Source: an uncultured Halieaceae bacterium (lineage in GTDB: Bacteria > Pseudomonadota > Gammaproteobacteria > Pseudomonadales > Halieaceae). From it: a stretch of DNA of 13,638 nucleotides. Shown piece by piece: positions 1-6,688 of the stretch. Position numbers and translations under genes: made by a program. Numbering within the stretch: the first letter of the stretch is position 1; each line of letters begins with the position of its first letter. The notes below the pieces were generated by a model. That model saw only the letters and a list, made by a program, of their open reading frames with translations, was not told the origin of the DNA and ran no database searches. Location of the stretch: contig CALJFL010000047.1 in NCBI GenBank assembly GCA_938074135.1, positions 1-13,638 on the forward strand, given 5' to 3'.

Positions 1-356
1 GGGTGCCCCGCGATGGCGGCCATGCCGATTTGGGCTTGGTGCTGCGCCCTGTATCCACAGGTGAATGGCACGAGGGACAATCCAGCCCCTGTGTTGCCGT
101 CTTTGTCAGCGACCCCGATCAGCGTGAAACCGCATCGCAACAGACGCTCGCTGAACTGTTCGAGCTCACTCCGGCCGAGGCCAACGTGGCGATTTTATTG
201 TCCCGCGGCCTCAGCCTGGCGGAGGTCTCTGACGCCCAGAATATATCCCAGCACACCGCGAGGGCACAGCTGAAATCGATATTCGCCAAAACCGGGGTAT
301 CCCGCCAGGCCGAACTGGTCCGTCTGGTCCTGAAAAGCGTGGCCTCTCTGGGCTGA
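1..356 (+). CDS. LuxR-family HTH transcriptional regulator, 3' part only
   Basis: The open frame runs in from the left edge and ends at TGA 354-356, so this is the C-terminal ~117 residues of a longer protein; the GTG at position 3 is not a credible start. Counting from base 3, residues ~54-111 form a LuxR/GerE-type helix-turn-helix: LTPAEANVAILLSRGLS, then the recognition-helix region ISQHTARAQLKSIFAKTGV, then RQAELVRL. This is the typical DNA-binding end of LuxR/NarL-like regulators. The residues before it (LVLRPV...VAVFVSDPD) resemble the linker or sensor end of stand-alone LuxR-type regulators and carry no recognisable response-regulator receiver motif, but the true N-terminus lies outside the window. 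Target genes cannot be told. It is co-oriented with hemN 89 bp downstream, but hemN has its own promoter, so a functional link is not implied. Confidence 0.85.
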   Translation, partial: VPRDGGHADLGLVLRPVSTGEWHEGQSSPCVAVFVSDPDQRETASQQTLAELFELTPAEANVAILLSRGLSLAEVSDAQNISQHTARAQLKSIFAKTGVSRQAELVRLVLKSVASLG

Positions 357-369
357 CTGCCCAATCGAA

Positions 370-418
370 TTGATCCACATCAACGCTGGGTAAGCAGGCT
401 GCTGCTAAGCTTCCGGCA
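370..418 (+). promoter_or_regulatory. FNR/Anr box and class II promoter of hemN
   Basis: TTGATCCACATCAA at 370-383 is a perfect match to the FNR/Anr consensus TTGAT-N4-ATCAA. Its centre is 376.5. A class II FNR site sits about 41.5 bp before the transcription start, which predicts a start at ~418 (an A) and a -10 at ~406-411. There the sequence reads TAAGCT, which keeps the three most conserved -10 bases (T, A and the final T). Box and spacing are seen directly; activation by the Anr encoded just downstream is inferred from family knowledge. Confidence 0.85.
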
Positions 419-445
419 TGTTTGACTCTTATGTGTAACCCGTTG

Positions 446-1879
446 ATGCATAACCCGGAAACAGAGCAGGTAGGCTCCCCCACTGATAACGATGCACGAC
501 AGGCAAATATCCGTCTGGCGACCAGGTACGCGTGTCAGGGGCCACGTTATACGTCTTACCCAACCGCACCACAGTTCAGCGAAGACTTTCCACTGAAACA
601 GTATAAAGACTGGCAGGCTGGACCCGGAGAGCATCGGCGGGCGCCACTGTCGCTGTATATCCATCTGCCCTTCTGCCAGGACATTTGCTATTACTGCGCC
701 TGTAATAAAACGGTGACTCGAAAGCCAGGCGTAGCATATCGCTATCTCGACCACCTGCTTGACGAAATTGCCTTACAGTCAGAGTTGGTGGGGAGCAGCC
801 GCCCGGTGACCCAGATGCACTGGGGCGGTGGTACACCAACATTCCTCGACAATGCTGAAATTACCGAGCTTATGCACGGTATCGCCAGCCACTTCGCCCT
901 GCTGGACAACGGTGACCGCGAGTACTCCATAGAAATCGACCCGCGCACAGTTGACCACGCCACGATCGCCCTGCTCAAGGGCGTGGGATTCAATCGTATC
1001 AGTCTCGGCATACAGGATTTCGACCCACTGGTGCAGAAATCGATCAACCGAATTCAGCCCTACCGCGATGTTGCCAGCCTGGTGCAATGTATCCGCAGCC
1101 ACGACTTTCGCTCGCTCAGCTTTGACCTGATTTACGGACTACCCCACCAGGATGCGCAGACCATCACAGAGACCCTGCGCAAAGTTATCACCCTGGCTCC
1201 TGACAGAATAGCCTGCTACAACTATGCACACCTGCCCGATCGCTTTCCTAGCCAGAGGGCCATCGACCGGCTGGACCTGCCCAACCCGGAAGAAAAATTA
1301 CTGCTGCACGAGATCATCGCCGACACGCTGCAAGAAGCGGGATACCTCCATATAGGCATGGATCACTTTGTCCTACCCACAGACGAACTCGCTATCGCCC
1401 AGCGAGAAGGCCGCTTGCAGCGCAATTTTCAGGGTTATTCTCTGCGCATGGCAGATGACCTTCTGGGCCTTGGCGCCTCGGCCATCAGCCAGATGGGTGA
1501 CTACTATGTGCAGAACGAGCGCGACCTGGATCGATATTATGATCGCCTGCAACAACGCCAACTGCCGATCGAAAAAGGTTTCATAAGCGGCCACGACGAC
1601 AGGCTGCGAAAATACGTCATCATGAGCCTGATCTCTGATATGTCGCTGGATATGAACGCGTGCAATGAGCGCTTTGGCATCGACTTCAAAGTCGAATTCC
1701 AAGGGGAGCTGCAGCAGCTGCAGCCCATGGAGCTTGACGGCCTGCTGTCGATTGATAATGACCGTATCCAGGTCACCGAAAGGGGCAGGCCGTTCCTGCG
1801 TAATATCTGTATGCCGTTTGACGCCTATCTTACGCCCGGCGCAACGGCCGAGACAGGTGCATATTCGGCGACTATCTGA
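446..1879 (+). CDS. hemN: Oxygen-independent coproporphyrinogen III oxidase (radical SAM)
   Basis: HemN oxidatively decarboxylates coproporphyrinogen III to protoporphyrinogen IX without oxygen, using a 4Fe-4S cluster and S-adenosylmethionine in the cytoplasm. From ATG 446 the protein has 477 residues, close to the ~457 of E. coli HemN. It shows GPRYTSYPT (32-40), the radical-SAM cysteines in FCQDICYYCACNK (C77, C81, C84, with a following C86 as in E. coli), the SAM-binding GGGTPT (127-132) and EIDPRTVD (163-170). The HemN C-terminal domain follows. Start choice is uncertain: TTG 422, ATG 431 and ATG 446 are all in frame and none has a clear Shine-Dalgarno. ATG 446 leaves the most leader after the predicted transcription start (~418), and ATG 431 is a real alternative. 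The 68-bp gap to anr and the perfect FNR box upstream fit heme supply for cytochromes at low oxygen. Confidence 0.95.
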   Translation: MHNPETEQVGSPTDNDARQANIRLATRYACQGPRYTSYPTAPQFSEDFPLKQYKDWQAGPGEHRRAPLSLYIHLPFCQDICYYCACNKTVTRKPGVAYRYLDHLLDEIALQSELVGSSRPVTQMHWGGGTPTFLDNAEITELMHGIASHFALLDNGDREYSIEIDPRTVDHATIALLKGVGFNRISLGIQDFDPLVQKSINRIQPYRDVASLVQCIRSHDFRSLSFDLIYGLPHQDAQTITETLRKVITLAPDRIACYNYAHLPDRFPSQRAIDRLDLPNPEEKLLLHEIIADTLQEAGYLHIGMDHFVLPTDELAIAQREGRLQRNFQGYSLRMADDLLGLGASAISQMGDYYVQNERDLDRYYDRLQQRQLPIEKGFISGHDDRLRKYVIMSLISDMSLDMNACNERFGIDFKVEFQGELQQLQPMELDGLLSIDNDRIQVTERGRPFLRNICMPFDAYLTPGATAETGAYSATI

Positions 1880-1884
1880 CGCTC

Positions 1885-1913
1885 GATATTGATTTCGCCC
1901 CCCCGCCAATATC
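1885..1913 (+). repeat. Inverted repeat between hemN and anr
   Basis: GATATTG (1885-1891) and CAATATC (1907-1913) are perfect 7-bp inverted copies separated by 15 bases rich in C. There is no T-run after it, so an intrinsic terminator is unlikely. The left arm contains a TTGAT half-site resembling half an FNR box, but the partner half is absent at the required spacing. It could be an operator for anr or simply a weak hairpin. Confidence 0.35.
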
Positions 1914-1947
1914 CATTATACTGGCGTTTCTAAAGTCGCCACGGGCA

Positions 1948-2718
1948 ATGGACAACTCAATGACAATACACCTGGCAGACCAGGAAGATGGCGGTGCTTT
2001 GCGTCGTTGCACTCATGATTATCAAGTCAGCTGCGGCAACTGCCGGCTCGCCAGCATATGCCTGCCCCTCGCCCTTGAGCAGGATGACATAGAACAACTC
2101 GACAGTATTATCCAACGCAGCAAACCGCTGCAGAAGCACCAGCACCTGTACCGTGAGGGCGACGACTTTCAGTCGGTCTATGCGGTTCGCTCGGGTACGC
2201 TCAAGGCCTACAAAACCACCGACGACGGCCGCGAACAGGTCACTGGGTTTTATTTCCCGGGGGAGATACTGGGGATGGACGGTATCAGCAACAATACCCA
2301 CGCCTCCTCGGCCAAGTCTCTCGAAACCGCGGCGGTTTGTGAAATCCCCTTTACCTCACTGGAAAAGCTCAGCGCCCTGATGCCCAGCCTGCAGCGCCAT
2401 TTCTTTCAGCTGATGAGTCGGGAAATTACCGAGGACCAGCAACTTATCACGCTGTTGAGTAAAAATTCTGCCGATGAACGCGTGGCCTCTTTGATGCTCA
2501 GCATCTCGACACGCAATGGCCGCCGAAAACTCAGTGCAACCCAATTTCGCTTACCCATGTCACGCGTCGATATTGGCAATTACCTTGGTCTTACCGTAGA
2601 GACCGTCAGCCGGGTGTTCAGTCGCATGCAGAAAATGGATATGCTGAGGGTCGACAACAAGGAAATCGAGATTCTGGACCTGGACGGTTTGCGGGGAATG
2701 GCTAATCTGGGCGGCTGA
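1948..2718 (+). CDS. anr: Anr/FNR oxygen-sensing transcriptional regulator
   Basis: A CRP/FNR-family regulator of 256 residues. Its N-terminus has the oxygen-labile 4Fe-4S ligands in CGNCRLASIC (C29, C32, C38) and the distant fourth cysteine C131 (AVCEIPF), matching C20/C23/C29/C122 of E. coli FNR. A cyclic-nucleotide-like beta-barrel spans ~60-140 and a dimerisation helix ~140-170. The winged HTH (~207-245) contains IGNYLGLTVETVSRVFSRMQK. Its E218, S221 and R222 correspond to the E-x2-SR residues of FNR that read TTGAT half-sites, in agreement with the FNR boxes at 370 and 2750. ATG 1948 is used; ATG 1960 is also possible and leaves all the cysteines. I see no strong promoter of its own, so it may be read from the hemN promoter as well. 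FNR and Anr are orthologous names; Anr is used for the pseudomonad-like context. Confidence 0.95.
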   Translation: MDNSMTIHLADQEDGGALRRCTHDYQVSCGNCRLASICLPLALEQDDIEQLDSIIQRSKPLQKHQHLYREGDDFQSVYAVRSGTLKAYKTTDDGREQVTGFYFPGEILGMDGISNNTHASSAKSLETAAVCEIPFTSLEKLSALMPSLQRHFFQLMSREITEDQQLITLLSKNSADERVASLMLSISTRNGRRKLSATQFRLPMSRVDIGNYLGLTVETVSRVFSRMQKMDMLRVDNKEIEILDLDGLRGMANLGG

Positions 2719-2749
2719 CTGGTAAGCTCACCGCTGCTTTGCCCGACTA

Positions 2750-2797
2750 TTGACGCAGGTCAACGCCAAATAACCGCAGGCGCCTAGAATGCGCGTG
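2750..2797 (+). promoter_or_regulatory. FNR/Anr box and class II promoter of the cbb3 oxidase operon
   Basis: TTGACGCAGGTCAA (2750-2763) is a symmetrical FNR-type site (TTGAC-N4-GTCAA), differing from the consensus only at the innermost base of each half. Its centre is 2756.5. TAGAAT at 2785-2790 is a good -10 and predicts transcription from ~2797-2798, so the site lies at about -41, the exact class II position. The leader is then ~38 nt with a GGGGAG ribosome-binding site at 2819-2824. Confidence 0.87.
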
Positions 2798-2835
2798 CAA
2801 CAACAATAAAGTCGCAGTGGGGAGATCGATAAATA

Positions 2836-3438
2836 ATGATCCAGCATACGTTTGGCCTCTTAACACAGCCCAGTAAGCAGTGGCAGACCATTGCTGACCT
2901 GCCGGAAAACTCCCTGAATACCCTCGCTCTCTACCCCTGTGTGTTGGCAATACTGCCGGCCGTTGCCTGGTATTACGGCACCAGCCAAGTGGGCTGGAGC
3001 GTGGGCGATAGCAGCAATGTGATCAAACTCACCGTCGAAAGTGCCCGCCTGATCAGCATTCTGTTTTACGCCGCAATGATCGGCTGCGTGGCGGTGATCG
3101 GTTACTTCATACACTGGATGGCTGAAACCTATGGCGCCGCCTCTACCATTACCAAGGGCATCGTTATCGCCAGCATGGCGGCCACCCCGTTATTCCTGTC
3201 CGGCGTGGTGGGTTTCTATCCGCTTCTGTGGCTGGACATGTTGATTGGTGTTGCCGCTGTAAGTTGGGCGGTCTACCTGCTCTACCTTGGTATCCCAATC
3301 GTCCTGGGAATTCCGGAAGAACGTGGTTTCCTGTTCTCCAGTGCCGTGATGGCCATCGCGCTGGTGATCCTGATCTGTCTCATGGTCGGGTCCGTTATTC
3401 TTTGGGACTTTGGCGCGGCACCCGCGTTCACGGACTGA
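2836..3438 (+). CDS. Yip1/DUF1282-family multi-pass membrane protein
   Basis: A 200-residue inner-membrane protein with about five hydrophobic segments (roughly 29-48, 70-93, 107-127, 130-153 and 166-190). The start LLTQPSKQWQTIAD (8-21), with the P-x3-W-x2-I pattern, and the stretch YLGIPIVLGIPEERG (150-164) are typical of the bacterial Yip1/DUF1282 family, as in E. coli YohC; the assignment is by recognition of pattern. No enzymatic residues, cysteine pairs or heme motifs are seen, and the biochemical role of the family in bacteria is not established. It is the first gene after the FNR-box promoter, on the same strand and 59 bp before ccoN, with no terminator between, so it is very probably co-transcribed with the oxidase. 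That makes a helper role in cbb3 assembly or membrane organisation an inference worth testing. ATG 2836 is supported by GGGGAG 11 bases upstream. Confidence 0.8.
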   Translation: MIQHTFGLLTQPSKQWQTIADLPENSLNTLALYPCVLAILPAVAWYYGTSQVGWSVGDSSNVIKLTVESARLISILFYAAMIGCVAVIGYFIHWMAETYGAASTITKGIVIASMAATPLFLSGVVGFYPLLWLDMLIGVAAVSWAVYLLYLGIPIVLGIPEERGFLFSSAVMAIALVILICLMVGSVILWDFGAAPAFTD

Positions 3439-3457
3439 GCCTGCGGCCGATTATTAT

Positions 3458-3471
3458 TTGAATCTGAACAA
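3458..3471 (+). promoter_or_regulatory. Degenerate FNR-like site before ccoN
   Basis: TTGAATCTGAACAA matches the FNR consensus in 8 of 10 specified bases (TTGAA-N4-AACAA). It lies only 27 bp before the ccoN start, so as a class II activator site it would place transcription inside ccoN. It is either chance, a repressing site, or an extra weak contact. Confidence 0.25.
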
Positions 3472-3497
3472 TCCGAACTTTTGAATGGAACCAAACC

Positions 3498-4937
3498 ATG
3501 AGTGAGCTGAACGCCCAATTGGAGCATCCAACCTACAACTACAAGGTTGTTCGCCAATTCGCCATCATGACCGTGGTCTGGGGCATTGTGGGTATGCTGG
3601 TTGGCGTCCTTATCGCCGCCCAGTTGGCCTGGCCGGCACTCAATTTTGACCTGCCATGGACCAGCTTCGGCCGACTTCGCCCTCTGCACACCAACGCTGT
3701 TATCTTTGCTTTCGGTGGTTGTGCGCTGTTCGCGACTTCTTACTATGTGGTACAGCGCACCTGTCAGACAGGCCTGGTTTCGGACAAACTGGCAGCATTT
3801 ACCTTCTGGGGCTGGCAATTGGTGATCGTGGCTGCGGCCATCACGCTGCCGATGGGACTGACCACTTCCAAGGAGTATGCAGAGCTCGAGTGGCCCATTG
3901 ATATTTTGATCGCGGTGGTTTGGGTGTCGTACGCCATCGTCTTTTTCGGCACCATCATGAAGCGCAAGGCCGATCATATTTACGTGGCAAACTGGTTCTT
4001 CGGGGCATTTATTATTGCCGTCGCGGTGCTGCACATCGTCAACAGCATGGCAATCCCCGTCGGCCCGACGAAGTCCTACTCTATCTACGCCGGTACCGTC
4101 GACGCGATGGTCCAGTGGTGGTACGGCCATAACGCGGTTGGTTTCTTTCTCACGGCCGGCTTTCTGGGGATGATGTACTACTTTGTACCCAAGCAGGCGG
4201 GGCGCCCGGTCTACTCCTATCGGCTCAGTATTGTTCATTTCTGGGCGCTGGTCGCCGTTTACATCTGGGCAGGACCGCACCACCTGCATTACACCGCCCT
4301 ACCCGACTGGGCCCAGAGTCTGGGCATGGTCATGAGCATTATCCTGTTGGCGCCCTCCTGGGGCGGCATGATTAACGGCATGATGACGCTCTCGGGCGCC
4401 TGGGACAAACTGCGCACAGACCCCATCCTGCGCTTTCTGGTGGTCAGCCTTTCTTTCTACGGCATGTCGACCTTTGAGGGCCCGATGATGTCCATCAAGA
4501 CGGTCAATGCCCTGTCCCACTACACCGACTGGACCATAGGCCACGTGCACTCCGGCGCCCTGGGCTGGGTCGCCATGATTTCCATTGGCTGCATTTATCA
4601 CCTGATACCCATACTGTTTGGCAAGGAGCGCATGTACAGCGTCGATCTCATCAATGTTCACTTCTGGATGTCCACTATAGGTACGGTGCTCTACATTGTA
4701 TCCATGTGGGTCAACGGCATCCTGCAGGGTCTGATGTGGCGAGCCTATAACCAGGACGGCACACTGACCTATACCTTCGTCGAGTCAGTGGCGGCCAGCT
4801 ACCCCGGTTATGTCGTGAGGGTACTCGGGGGCGCGATCTTCTTCGCCGGCATGCTCGTGATGGCCTACAACGTCTACATGACCACACGTAAAGATGTGGC
4901 GCCGGCGGCGGTGACTGCTGCGCCAAGCGCGGCTTAA
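3498..4937 (+). CDS. ccoN: cbb3-type cytochrome c oxidase catalytic subunit I
   Basis: CcoN is the proton-pumping catalytic subunit that reduces oxygen to water. The 479-residue protein has about 12 membrane segments and the expected ligands. H64 (PLHTNAV) and H351 bind the low-spin heme b, and H349 (IGHVHSG) binds heme b3. H211 (WWYGHNAV), H261 and H262 (GPHHLHY) bind CuB. Y255 ([11 protein letters not shown]) is the likely cross-linked tyrosine of C-type oxidases, which sits in this helix rather than in the A-type position. E327 (TFEGPM) is a conserved acidic residue of the family. ATG 3498 follows a GGAA at 3487-3490. The gene lacks the heme-copper subunit II CuA partner, as expected for cbb3. 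ccoO follows after 10 bp, with its AAGGAG overlapping the ccoN stop. Confidence 0.98.
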   Translation: MSELNAQLEHPTYNYKVVRQFAIMTVVWGIVGMLVGVLIAAQLAWPALNFDLPWTSFGRLRPLHTNAVIFAFGGCALFATSYYVVQRTCQTGLVSDKLAAFTFWGWQLVIVAAAITLPMGLTTSKEYAELEWPIDILIAVVWVSYAIVFFGTIMKRKADHIYVANWFFGAFIIAVAVLHIVNSMAIPVGPTKSYSIYAGTVDAMVQWWYGHNAVGFFLTAGFLGMMYYFVPKQAGRPVYSYRLSIVHFWALVAVYIWAGPHHLHYTALPDWAQSLGMVMSIILLAPSWGGMINGMMTLSGAWDKLRTDPILRFLVVSLSFYGMSTFEGPMMSIKTVNALSHYTDWTIGHVHSGALGWVAMISIGCIYHLIPILFGKERMYSVDLINVHFWMSTIGTVLYIVSMWVNGILQGLMWRAYNQDGTLTYTFVESVAASYPGYVVRVLGGAIFFAGMLVMAYNVYMTTRKDVAPAAVTAAPSAA

Positions 4938-4947
4938 GGAGCTGACG

Positions 4948-5556
4948 ATGAAACATGACGCCGTAGAGAAAAACGTTGGCCTGATGATCATCCTGGTGAT
5001 CGTGGCGATAAGTTTCGGCACTCTGGTAGAGCTGGTACCGCTGTTTTTTGACAAGCAGACCAACAATCCCATCGCCGGCCTGAAGCCACTGCCGGCGCTG
5101 GAACTGGAAGGTCGTGACATCTACATTCGTGAAGGCTGCAATACCTGTCACTCGCAAATGATCCGACCGCTGCGCGCCGAGACCGAGCGTTATGGTCACT
5201 ACTCCGTCGCCGGCGAGTTCGTCTATGACCATCCGTTCCTGTGGGGGTCGAAACGAACCGGGCCGGACCTCGCCCGGGTTGGCAAGCGCTACAGTGACGA
5301 CTGGCACCGTGCTCACCTGTATAACCCGAGAGACGTGGTGCCAGAATCGAACATGCCAGCGTTTCCATGGCTGTTCGACAATAGCGTCAACGGGCAACGT
5401 ACCGGTGCCAAGATGGCCGCACTGCGCACGGTCGGAGTCCCCTACACTGACCAGGATATCAGTGGTGCCGCTGCCGCGGTCGAGGGCAAAAAAGAAATTG
5501 ATGCCCTGGTTGCTTACTTACAGCAGCTGGGCACGCTGCTGCAGTCGAGGCGCTGA
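4948..5556 (+). CDS. ccoO: cbb3 oxidase subunit II, membrane-anchored monoheme cytochrome c
   Basis: CcoO passes electrons from CcoP to CcoN. The 202-residue protein has one N-terminal membrane anchor (~11-34) and a periplasmic domain with one heme c motif, CNTCH (C64, C67, H68). M136 in ESNMPAFPW is the likely axial methionine. [18 protein letters not shown] and [16 protein letters not shown] are hallmark CcoO stretches. The start ATG 4948 has AAGGAG at 4936-4941, fused to the ccoN stop, so translation is probably coupled. ccoQ follows after 5 bp. Confidence 0.98.
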   Translation: MKHDAVEKNVGLMIILVIVAISFGTLVELVPLFFDKQTNNPIAGLKPLPALELEGRDIYIREGCNTCHSQMIRPLRAETERYGHYSVAGEFVYDHPFLWGSKRTGPDLARVGKRYSDDWHRAHLYNPRDVVPESNMPAFPWLFDNSVNGQRTGAKMAALRTVGVPYTDQDISGAAAAVEGKKEIDALVAYLQQLGTLLQSRR

Positions 5557-5561
5557 TCATT

Positions 5562-5741
5562 ATGGATATCAACGATCTACGAGGCCTGAGCACACTATTC
5601 CTGATGATTTCCTTCATTGGACTGTGTTTCTGGGCCTATAGCAGCAAGCGCAAACCCTACTTTGATGATGCCGCCAATCTGCCGTTCGCAGATGAAGAGC
5701 TCAATCAACGCACCATGCAGAAGGAGCGAGAGAATGACTAG
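5562..5741 (+). CDS. ccoQ: cbb3 oxidase small subunit CcoQ
   Basis: A 59-codon gene between ccoO and ccoP. The product reads MDINDLRGLSTLFLMISFIG and then LCFWAYSSKRKPYFDDAANL, followed by a charged tail (DEELNQ...KEREND). This is the CcoQ pattern: one membrane helix (~8-26), then WAY, a basic cluster and an acidic region with FDDAANLPF. CcoQ stabilises the CcoNOP complex in other bacteria. It overlaps ccoP by 8 bp (ATGACTAG). The only ribosome-binding signal is a distant GAGG at 5547-5550, so it may depend on coupling with ccoO. Confidence 0.93.
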   Translation: MDINDLRGLSTLFLMISFIGLCFWAYSSKRKPYFDDAANLPFADEELNQRTMQKEREND

Positions 5742-6612
5742 TTTCTGGAGCGGCTGGGTCATTGTCCTGACCTCCGTCACCATTATCGGCATGACCTGGA
5801 TATTGTTTGCCAACAGGCAGGCCGAGCGACGCACAGGTGAGCGCACCACTGGCCACGAGTACGACGGCATTGAAGAATACGATAACCCGCTGCCGGCATG
5901 GTGGTTCTACATGTTTGTCATCACCATCGTCTGGGGTATTGGCTACCTGGTGGTATACCCGGGCATGGGCAACTTCCCTGGCCTGCTGGGCTGGACACAG
6001 GTGGAGCAGCACGATCGAGCCGTTGCCGCCGCCGACAAGAAATTTCGCGCGATGCGCGACCGTTACCTGGCGCTACCGGTTGCGGAGATTGCCAGTGACC
6101 CTGCTGTGATGAAAATGGGGGCCAGAATGTTCGGTAATAACTGCGCCCAGTGCCACGGGTCGGACGCCAAGGGTGCCTACGGCTTCCCCAACCTGACTGA
6201 CAATGACTGGATTTATGGCGGCACGCCTGAGGCGATCAAGGCCACCCTGATCAAAGGCAGGCAGGCTGCGATGCCGCCATGGCAGGCCATCCTGGGTGAT
6301 CAGGGGATCGCCGAGGCTACAGCCTATGTGCTGTCACTCAATGGACGTGACGCGGACCCGGCAAAGGTCAGCGCCGGGAAGACCCACTTTGCGACTTATT
6401 GCGCGACCTGTCACGGGGCCGATGGCACCGGCAACACCGCTATGGGTGCCCCCAATCTGACCAACGGCGTGTGGCTGTATGGTGGTACCGAGGCTCAGAT
6501 CGCCCACAGCCTCCGTGCTGGCCGCAATGGGGTAATGCCTGCGTTCAAAGACACACTTAGCGAAGACAAGATCCACATCCTCACAGCTTACGTCTACGGA
6601 CTGGGCCAGTAA
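5734..6612 (+). CDS. ccoP: cbb3 oxidase subunit III, membrane-anchored diheme cytochrome c
   Basis: CcoP receives electrons from periplasmic donors and hands them to CcoO. The 292-residue protein has two N-terminal hydrophobic segments (~6-27 and ~54-75), a conserved YDGIEEYDNPLPAWW linker, then two cytochrome c domains. The heme motifs are CAQCH (C137, C140, H141) and CATCH (C223, C226, H227), with likely axial methionines M180 (AAMPPW) and M268 (GVMPAF). The start is ATG 5734 rather than an upstream ATG in the same frame, because AAGGAG at 5721-5726 is 7 bases before it and the upstream extension is merely ccoQ read in another frame. The last gene of the structural block; a 76-bp gap with a hairpin separates it from ccoG. 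Confidence 0.97.
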   Translation: MTSFWSGWVIVLTSVTIIGMTWILFANRQAERRTGERTTGHEYDGIEEYDNPLPAWWFYMFVITIVWGIGYLVVYPGMGNFPGLLGWTQVEQHDRAVAAADKKFRAMRDRYLALPVAEIASDPAVMKMGARMFGNNCAQCHGSDAKGAYGFPNLTDNDWIYGGTPEAIKATLIKGRQAAMPPWQAILGDQGIAEATAYVLSLNGRDADPAKVSAGKTHFATYCATCHGADGTGNTAMGAPNLTNGVWLYGGTEAQIAHSLRAGRNGVMPAFKDTLSEDKIHILTAYVYGLGQ

Positions 6613-6616
6613 AACT

Positions 6617-6635
6617 GGCGCGCAAGCAGCGCGCC
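6617..6635 (+). other. Strong hairpin between ccoP and ccoG
   Basis: GGCGCGC (6617-6623), loop AAGCA and GCGCGCC (6629-6635) form a perfect 7-bp GC-only stem just after the ccoP stop. There is no T-run, so it is unlikely to be a full intrinsic terminator. It may cap the ccoNOQP message against 3' exonucleases and lower read-through into ccoGHIS. Confidence 0.6.
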
Positions 6636-6688
6636 CATCCCGTCGGGGGCTTACACCTCCTCACAACTCGTTTTAGCGGTCAACACCA

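Noticed and set aside
1708..1724. Tandem 9-bp repeat AGCTGCAGC in hemN
   Set aside because: It encodes the ordinary LQQLQ stretch of the protein and is explained by CAG/CTG codon use.
1373..1909. Reverse-strand frame of 178 codons opposite hemN
   Set aside because: Antisense to conserved HemN sequence and not recognisable as a protein.
3282..4289. Long reverse-strand frame of 335 codons opposite the Yip1-like gene and ccoN
   Set aside because: Its product lacks known motifs, is rich in unusual composition, and lies antisense to well-recognised genes; it is a codon-bias shadow.
4711..5397. Reverse-strand frame of 228 codons opposite ccoN and ccoO
   Set aside because: Antisense to clear ccoN and ccoO, without motif or ribosome-binding site.
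5617..5733. N-terminal extension of ccoP from an upstream ATG
   Set aside because: The extension overlaps ccoQ in another frame, while ATG 5734 has AAGGAG at the right distance and gives the usual CcoP N-terminus.
6617..6635. Hairpin after ccoP as an intrinsic terminator
   Set aside because: No T-run follows the stem, so I list it as a structured element only.
6672..6686. Possible FNR box before ccoG (TTTTAGCGGTCAA region)
   Set aside because: Only the right half GTCAA fits; the left half at the required spacing matches at two of five bases.
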